A stretch of 47,851 nucleotides of DNA from Chitinophagaceae bacterium. Its GTDB lineage: Bacteria; Bacteroidota; Bacteroidia; Chitinophagales; Chitinophagaceae. The position numbers were made by a program, and so were the translations under genes. This document shows positions 42,869 to 47,851 of this stretch, one piece after another. Numbering within the stretch: position 1 is the first letter of the stretch; each line of letters opens with the position of its first letter. Under the pieces are notes generated by a model, which did no database searches, had not been told where the DNA came from, and saw only the letters and a program-made list of their open reading frames with translations. The stretch spans positions 1 through 47,851 of the forward strand of contig CANBQT010000022.1 in NCBI GenBank assembly GCA_947371755.1, in the 5' to 3' direction.

Positions 42869-45313
42869 ATGCAAGTTTTAAAATTTGGCGGCAGTTCGGT
42901 AGCAAATGCTACTAATATGAACAAGGTGGTAGATATTGTTGTGAAAGCAGCTTTAAAAGAGCCTACCATATTAGTGGTTTCGGCAATGGGTGGTGTGACA
43001 GATAGTTTGATCAATACCGGAAAATTAGCAGAATCCGGAGATGAGGCTTACAAAACAATTTTAAAAGAACTGGAACAGAAACACCTCGATGCCGTTAGAG
43101 ACTTATTACCTATTCAACAACAAAGTGCCACACTGAGTCAGGTTAAACAAAAATTCAACGAACTAGAAGCAATCAGTGATGGCGTTTTCTTACTCGGCGA
43201 ATTGTCTGATAGAACCAATGATAAAATGGTTAGCTATGGAGAAATTCTTTCTTCATTGATGATTGCAGCTAAACTTAAATCAATTTCTGAATCTACTTTA
43301 TGGGTTGACTCCCGCTTACTCATTCGCACTAACTCAACACATGGTAATGCATTGGTTGACTTTGCAGTAACTACAGAAAATATAACCGGATTCTTTAACA
43401 CCCATGCTGCTAAAATTTATGTGACCCCAGGATTTATTTCAAGCGACCAGCATAACCATACCACTACTTTAGGCAGAGGTGGTTCTGATTATACCGGGGC
43501 CATTTACGCTGCTGCTTTACAAGCATCTGTATTAGAGATCTGGACAGATGTAAGTGGGATGATGACGGCAGATCCAAGACTGGTAAATAATGCCAGACCC
43601 ATCCATCGCATTTCTTATCAGGAAGCAATGGAGTTGTCGCATTTTGGTGCAAAGATTATCTATCCTCCTACCATTCAGCCGGTGATGAAGCAAAATATTC
43701 CTGTTTGGATCAAGAATACTTTTGCGCCTGATGAATATGGAACACTCATAGAAAATAGTTCTGCTCATACAGATAATATTATAAGAGGAATTTCCTCTAT
43801 CAATAAAATAAGCTTGCTGAGTTTAGAAGGTAGCGGCATGGTGGGAATACCAGGTTTCTCAAAAAGATTATTTGAAGCGTTAGCAAACGAAACGGTTAAT
43901 GTGATTCTTATTACACAAAGCTCTTCAGAACATTCTATTTGCGTAGGTATCAATGAAGCTGAAACTGCCAAGGCAAAACGTGTGATTGACCATGCATTTA
44001 GTTTTGAGATTCAAAGTGGCAAAGTTGAGCCATTAAAAGTAGAGAAGGGTTTATCAATTGTAGCATTGGTGGGTGAGCAGATGAAAAGCCACCCAGGTAT
44101 CAGTGGAAAAATGTTTGGTGTACTGGGACGAAATGGTATTAATGTCAGAGCCATTGCACAAGGTTCGTCCGAAAAAAATATATCTGCTGTATTATCAGCG
44201 TTTGATGTGCAAAAAGCCATCAATGTGTTACACGAAGAATTTTTTGAAACTACCTATAAACAACTCAACCTTTTTATTGCCGGCACAGGAAATGTGGGTA
44301 GTAAACTATTAGCACAAATTCAAAAACAATATCAGTACTTACAAGATAACCTTCGATTACAAATAAGGGTTATTGGACTGGCAAATAGTAAGAACAATCT
44401 TATCAATGAAGAAGGCATTGATCTGAATAATTGGAAAGAAAAATTAACTGAGGCATCAAAAGGAAGCATTCATGATTTTGTAGGTACCATTAGAAAACTC
44501 AATTTAAGAAATAGTGTATTTGTGGATGTAACCGCCAATGCTGATGTAGCATCGGTGTATAGTAACTTATTAGATAAAAGTATTTCGGTAGTGGCTTGCA
44601 ATAAAATTGCCTGCTCATCTTCTTATGAATCTTATCATCATTTAAAATCATTAGCAAGAGAATTCAATGCATTGTATCTCTATGAGACTAATGTAGGTGC
44701 AGGCTTACCTGTGATCGGCACTTTGAATGATCTATTACGTAGCGGTGATCAGGTTACAAAGATCCAGGCTGTTCTTTCAGGGACACTGAATTTTGTGTTC
44801 AATCATTACGATGGCACAAAACCATTTGCTCAGGTAGTTCGCCAGGCACAGGAGGAAGGATATACAGAACCTGATCCGCGTTTGGATCTGGGCGGAACTG
44901 ATGTGATGCGCAAAATCATGATCCTGGCTCGTGAAGCAGGACAGAAATTAGAAATGGAAGATATCAGCAATGAATATTTCTTACCCGCATCTTGTTTTGA
45001 AGGATCGGTTGCAGATTTTTATGCAGAGATGGAAAAACAAGAAGTTCATTTTAAAGCCATTTTCGAAGCTGCTGCTGCAAAAAATTGCAAATTGAAATTT
45101 GTAGCAACTTATGAAAATGGAAAGGCATCTGTTGGATTGCAGCATATCCCTTCGAATTCAGATTTCTATCATTTATATGGAAAAGATAATTTAGTGTTGT
45201 TCTTTACAGAACGTTATCCGGAACAACCTTTGGTAATCAAAGGAGCAGGGGCAGGTGCCGAAGTAACAGCATCTGGTGTATTCGCCGATATTATCCGTGT
45301 AGCAAGAGTATAA
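42869..45313 (+). CDS. thrA: Bifunctional aspartate kinase / homoserine dehydrogenase
   Basis: 814 residues. Aspartate kinase occupies about residues 1-290 (VLKFGGSSVANATNMNKVVD at the start, LLGELSDRTNDKMVSYGEIL, and TTLGRGGSDYTGAIYAAALQ). ACT-type regulatory domains lie at about 310-460. Homoserine dehydrogenase occupies about 465-814 (the Rossmann FIAGTGNVGSKLLAQIQ, later NKIACSSSYES, LSGTLNFVFNHY and EEGYTEPDPRLDLGGTDVMR). It channels aspartate to homoserine and is probably inhibited by threonine through the ACT domains. It opens the thrA-thrB-thrC operon downstream of the Thr-rich leader. Confidence 0.96.
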   Translation: MQVLKFGGSSVANATNMNKVVDIVVKAALKEPTILVVSAMGGVTDSLINTGKLAESGDEAYKTILKELEQKHLDAVRDLLPIQQQSATLSQVKQKFNELEAISDGVFLLGELSDRTNDKMVSYGEILSSLMIAAKLKSISESTLWVDSRLLIRTNSTHGNALVDFAVTTENITGFFNTHAAKIYVTPGFISSDQHNHTTTLGRGGSDYTGAIYAAALQASVLEIWTDVSGMMTADPRLVNNARPIHRISYQEAMELSHFGAKIIYPPTIQPVMKQNIPVWIKNTFAPDEYGTLIENSSAHTDNIIRGISSINKISLLSLEGSGMVGIPGFSKRLFEALANETVNVILITQSSSEHSICVGINEAETAKAKRVIDHAFSFEIQSGKVEPLKVEKGLSIVALVGEQMKSHPGISGKMFGVLGRNGINVRAIAQGSSEKNISAVLSAFDVQKAINVLHEEFFETTYKQLNLFIAGTGNVGSKLLAQIQKQYQYLQDNLRLQIRVIGLANSKNNLINEEGIDLNNWKEKLTEASKGSIHDFVGTIRKLNLRNSVFVDVTANADVASVYSNLLDKSISVVACNKIACSSSYESYHHLKSLAREFNALYLYETNVGAGLPVIGTLNDLLRSGDQVTKIQAVLSGTLNFVFNHYDGTKPFAQVVRQAQEEGYTEPDPRLDLGGTDVMRKIMILAREAGQKLEMEDISNEYFLPASCFEGSVADFYAEMEKQEVHFKAIFEAAAAKNCKLKFVATYENGKASVGLQHIPSNSDFYHLYGKDNLVLFFTERYPEQPLVIKGAGAGAEVTASGVFADIIRVARV

Positions 45314-45341
45314 TTTTTATCATCTTAATGATCCAAGTAGT

Positions 45342-46289
45342 ATGAACGATTTATATAATGGGCTCGACAGGAATAAGGTGGTTAAAATTCATTCACCTGC
45401 TACAGTTGCTAATATGGTTTGCGGATTCGATGTATTGGGTTTTGCTGTGAATGAACCCTATGATGAAATGCAGATCCGTTTTTCAGATACCTCGGGTATT
45501 ACGATCATAAATGATGACGAATATAATTTACCAACTGAGCCAGAAAAGAATGTTGCCGGTGCTGCACTCATTGCACTAATGGAAGAAATAGAACCTGGAA
45601 TTGGGTTTGAATTGACGATCAAAAAAAATATCAAACCAGGAAGCGGAGTAGGTTCAAGTGCTGCAAGTGCTGCCGGTGCAGTGGTTGCTGCGAACAGATT
45701 ACTCAATGATCGATTCGATCAGGAAAACCTGGTACGCTTTGCCATGAATGGCGAAAAATTGGCTTCAGGAGTAAAACATGCAGATAATATTGCACCATGT
45801 ATTTACGGTGGCGTTACCTTGATCCGTTCTATTTTCCCTTTAGATATTGTGGCTCTTTCAGCACCTACTTTATTCGTAACAATCGTTCATCCGCAGATTG
45901 AAGTAAAAACTTCTGACGCAAGGAGCATCTTAAAACATAAAGTATTATTGAAAGATGCTATTAAACAATGGGGCAATATTGCTGGTTTGGTAGCGGGTCT
46001 ATTGAAATCTGATTACGAATTAATCGGAAGATCATTAGAAGATGTGATCATTGAACCTGTGAGAAGTATATTAATTCCTGGCTTTGATTTAGTAAAACAA
46101 AAAAGCAAGGAAGCTGGTGCACTGGGTGGCGGAATTTCTGGAAGTGGCCCTTCTATTTTCATGTTGAGTAAAGATGAATCTACTGCCCTCTCCGTTGAAA
46201 AAGAAATGAAAACGATCTATGAAAATTTAGGTTTAGACCACCATACTTATGTCACAACTATGAATCACTCCGGGGTTCAATTTGTATAA
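45342..46289 (+). CDS. thrB: Homoserine kinase
   Basis: 315 residues, GHMP kinase family. Makes O-phosphohomoserine with ATP. Landmarks are HSPATVANMVCGFDVLGFAV near the N-terminus, the phosphate-binding IKPGSGVGSSAASAAGAVVA (about residues 95-114), and the C-terminal GALGGGISGSGPSIFMLS. Starts 28 bases after thrA; thrC starts 14 bases after it, consistent with one operon. Confidence 0.96.
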   Translation: MNDLYNGLDRNKVVKIHSPATVANMVCGFDVLGFAVNEPYDEMQIRFSDTSGITIINDDEYNLPTEPEKNVAGAALIALMEEIEPGIGFELTIKKNIKPGSGVGSSAASAAGAVVAANRLLNDRFDQENLVRFAMNGEKLASGVKHADNIAPCIYGGVTLIRSIFPLDIVALSAPTLFVTIVHPQIEVKTSDARSILKHKVLLKDAIKQWGNIAGLVAGLLKSDYELIGRSLEDVIIEPVRSILIPGFDLVKQKSKEAGALGGGISGSGPSIFMLSKDESTALSVEKEMKTIYENLGLDHHTYVTTMNHSGVQFV

Positions 46290-46303
46290 ACTTTATTCTT
46301 AGT

Positions 46304-47605
46304 ATGAACTATTATAGTCTTAATAAAAATGCAGCAAACGTAGATTTTCGTGAGGCAACTATTAAGGGTCAGGCACCTGATAAGGGTTTATATTTCCCTG
46401 AATACATACCCACCGTAGCTGCAGATATCATAAAAAATATTGGCAAATATTCAAAGGAAGAATTAGCACTTGAGATCATGTTACCCTATGTAGGTAATAC
46501 AATTACAAAAACAGACCTACAAAAAATTGTTACTGAAACCATCAACTTTCCATTTCCCTTAGTTCAGGTACAAGAAAATATTTGCTCACTAGAATTATTT
46601 CACGGACCCACACTGGCATTCAAAGATGTGGGTGCTCGCTTCATGAGCAGGTGCCTGGGATATTTTTCTACTCAACAACAAAACAAAGTAACTGTACTTG
46701 TAGCTACCTCAGGTGATACAGGTGGAGCAGTTGCAAATGGTTTTTTAGGTGTAGACGGAGTAGAAGTAGTTATCTTATATCCTTCTGGAAAAGTAAGTCC
46801 TGTGCAGGAATTGCAATTAACTACTTGCGGACAAAATATCAAAGCCCTGGAAGTAAAAGGAAGTTTTGATGATTGTCAGGCCATGGTGAAGGATGCGTTC
46901 ATGGATGCAGATCTGAATGATCATCTAACACTTACTTCTGCCAATAGTATCAACGTGGCGAGATGGCTGCCACAGCAATTATATTATTTCTTTGCCTATC
47001 AACAATGGATCAAAGAAAATGAAGCGGCACCTGTTATATCTGTACCAAGTGGAAATTTTGGAAATATTTGCGCTGGTTTACTCGCACATGTAAGTGGTTT
47101 GCCTGTTGATCATTTTATCGCTGCATGTAATGTAAATGATGCGGTACCTGAATATTTAAGAACCGGTAATTATCTTTCAAAAAAAGCTGTACCTACTATT
47201 TCTAATGCAATGGATGTAGGCAGTCCGAGTAATTTTATAAGAGTGATGGAATTATTTCAAAATTCCTACCAAACCATCAGTGAAAAAATAACAGGGTATA
47301 CTGTGAGTGATGAGATCACTAAGCAAACAATTGCAGCAGTATATCAGCATCACAACTACCTTTTAGATCCTCATGGTGCAGTAGCATTTTATGCTTTAGC
47401 AGATTATCTAAATACCCATCCCGGTAAAAAAGGAATGATCTTAGAAACCGCACATCCAGTAAAATTTCCTGATACGGTTGAAGAGATAATTGGGAAAAGT
47501 ATCGAAATTCCCGAATCAGTGAAACCACTATTTCAATTAGAAAAAAAATCAGTGTTAATTGAGCCTACCTTTTCTGATTTGAAGAATTGGTTGCTGAATA
47601 GATAA
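46304..47605 (+). CDS. threonine_synthase: Threonine synthase
   Basis: 433 residues, PLP-dependent, last step of threonine synthesis (gene thrC). The PLP lysine is in ELFHGPTLAFKDVGARFMSR; further signatures are VLVATSGDTGGAVANGFLGV, TSANSINVARWLPQQLYYFF, VPSGNFGNICAGLLAH and VGSPSNFIRVMELF. The final segment HPVKFPDTVEEIIGKSIEIP fits the family. It ends the thr operon. No T-run terminator follows; instead a REP-like palindrome lies 47 bases downstream. Confidence 0.96.
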   Translation: MNYYSLNKNAANVDFREATIKGQAPDKGLYFPEYIPTVAADIIKNIGKYSKEELALEIMLPYVGNTITKTDLQKIVTETINFPFPLVQVQENICSLELFHGPTLAFKDVGARFMSRCLGYFSTQQQNKVTVLVATSGDTGGAVANGFLGVDGVEVVILYPSGKVSPVQELQLTTCGQNIKALEVKGSFDDCQAMVKDAFMDADLNDHLTLTSANSINVARWLPQQLYYFFAYQQWIKENEAAPVISVPSGNFGNICAGLLAHVSGLPVDHFIAACNVNDAVPEYLRTGNYLSKKAVPTISNAMDVGSPSNFIRVMELFQNSYQTISEKITGYTVSDEITKQTIAAVYQHHNYLLDPHGAVAFYALADYLNTHPGKKGMILETAHPVKFPDTVEEIIGKSIEIPESVKPLFQLEKKSVLIEPTFSDLKNWLLNR

Positions 47606-47651
47606 TATATCTTCAGCTCTTATCATCTCATAGGAAGAATTTGATGAACAT

Positions 47652-47700
47652 CCCCTCCTAGGAGGGGCGCCGAGTGAAACGAGAGCAGGGGTGGGTAAAA
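47652..47700. repeat. REP-like element: perfect 16-bp palindrome plus conserved tail
   Basis: CCCCTCCTAGGAGGGG (47652-47667) is a perfect palindrome, followed by CGCCGAGTGAAACGAGA and then GCAGGGGTGGGTAAAA (47685-47700). The last word is the exact reverse complement of 14831-14846, next to a similar palindrome there, so the two are copies of one dispersed family. Confidence 0.8.
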
Positions 47701-47790
47701 TGATGACCCGTCCTAAAATAAGTTTACAGATTTTTAAATTAATCCTAGGATAAGTTGACAGCTTCTTCTTAATCCTAGGATTGGTTTACA
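47701..47790. mobile_element. Possible insertion-sequence end with three direct repeats
   Basis: Three related 18-base words lie in tandem: TCCTAAAATAAGTTTACA (47711), TCCTAGGATAAGTTGACA (47743) and TCCTAGGATTGGTTTACA (47773), spaced 32 and 30 bases. Multiple terminal repeats like this are characteristic of some IS ends, for example the IS21 family. The element would begin near 47701, right after the REP-like copy, and continue past the window. No transposase can be identified, so this is a cautious call. Confidence 0.35.
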
Positions 47791-47851
47791 AACGTAGGTT
47801 GTTTCTGATAATAGTTCTTCCATAATCTTTTTGTTTCTATAGGCGTATTTG
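47734..47851 (-). CDS. Partial reading frame at right edge, possible transposase C-terminus
   Basis: Open on the minus strand from the edge to a TAA at 47734-47736, 38 codons, beginning KYAYRNKKIMEELL and ending in a stretch translated from the direct repeats. Too short to assign. If the repeats are an IS end, this would be the tail of its transposase, or simply a chance frame. Confidence 0.25.
   Translation of the reverse strand, partial: KYAYRNKKIMEELLSETTYVCKPILGLRRSCQLILGLI

Noticed and set aside
42784..43014. Minus-strand frame across the thr attenuator region
   Set aside because: It overlaps the thrA start and the leader's structured region and shows no recognisable protein features.

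Overview
The window is an ordinary chromosomal stretch from a member of the Bacteroidota, most likely a Chitinophagaceae-type bacterium. This is inferred from several signs. Genes rarely have Shine-Dalgarno sequences, while several start sites lie just below boxes resembling the phylum's -7 element TAnnTTTG. Protein families typical of the phylum occur (DUF4290, a SusC-like plug-domain secreted protein, class II ketol-acid reductoisomerase, a fused aspartokinase/homoserine dehydrogenase, AcrB-type pumps of the Bacteroidota subtype), and the DNA is AT-rich. No tRNA, rRNA, CRISPR array or complete mobile element was found.

Layout. 1-4.8 kb: a DUF4290 gene cut by the left edge, pheS, an acyl-CoA desaturase, recO and a convergent amidohydrolase. 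4.8-5.3 kb: a gene-free stretch holding a compact array of short palindromes (REP-like), then the promoter and leader of the translation cluster. 5.3-9.3 kb: rplM-rpsI-rpsB-tsf, a small membrane protein on the other strand, and pyrH. 9.4-15.7 kb: a TolC-like protein, a large secreted plug-domain protein, a methionine/kynurenine-type aminotransferase, a DinB-like protein and an AIM24-family protein. 15.9-22.7 kb (minus strand): a complete RND efflux operon tetR-tolC-adaptor-pump, whose tetR promoter carries an operator-like dyad. 22.9-28 kb: a DUF502 membrane protein, serC, a DUF1015 protein and an acyl-CoA ligase. 28-33 kb: two nearly identical secreted M20 (AbgB-like) hydrolases in tandem, facing a secreted amidohydrolase. 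33-34.6 kb: a helical-repeat protein of unknown function.

34.8-47.6 kb is an amino-acid superoperon region: leuA, then ilvE-ilvD-ilvB-ilvN-ilvC, then thrA-thrB-thrC. Together these cover most of the valine/isoleucine pathway, the first step toward leucine, and threonine synthesis from aspartate (aspartate-semialdehyde dehydrogenase is not here). Between ilvC and thrA lies the most interesting unlisted element: an intact 31-codon reading frame with ten Thr codons, six of them consecutive and using all four Thr codons. It is followed by mutually exclusive RNA pairings and looks like a threonine leader peptide/attenuator. The right edge has a second REP-like palindrome and a triple direct repeat that may be the end of an insertion sequence continuing beyond the window.

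Limits: everything is read by eye from sequence. Family names rest on recognisable motifs, RNA structures were found by hand pairing, and promoter calls are motif matches only.
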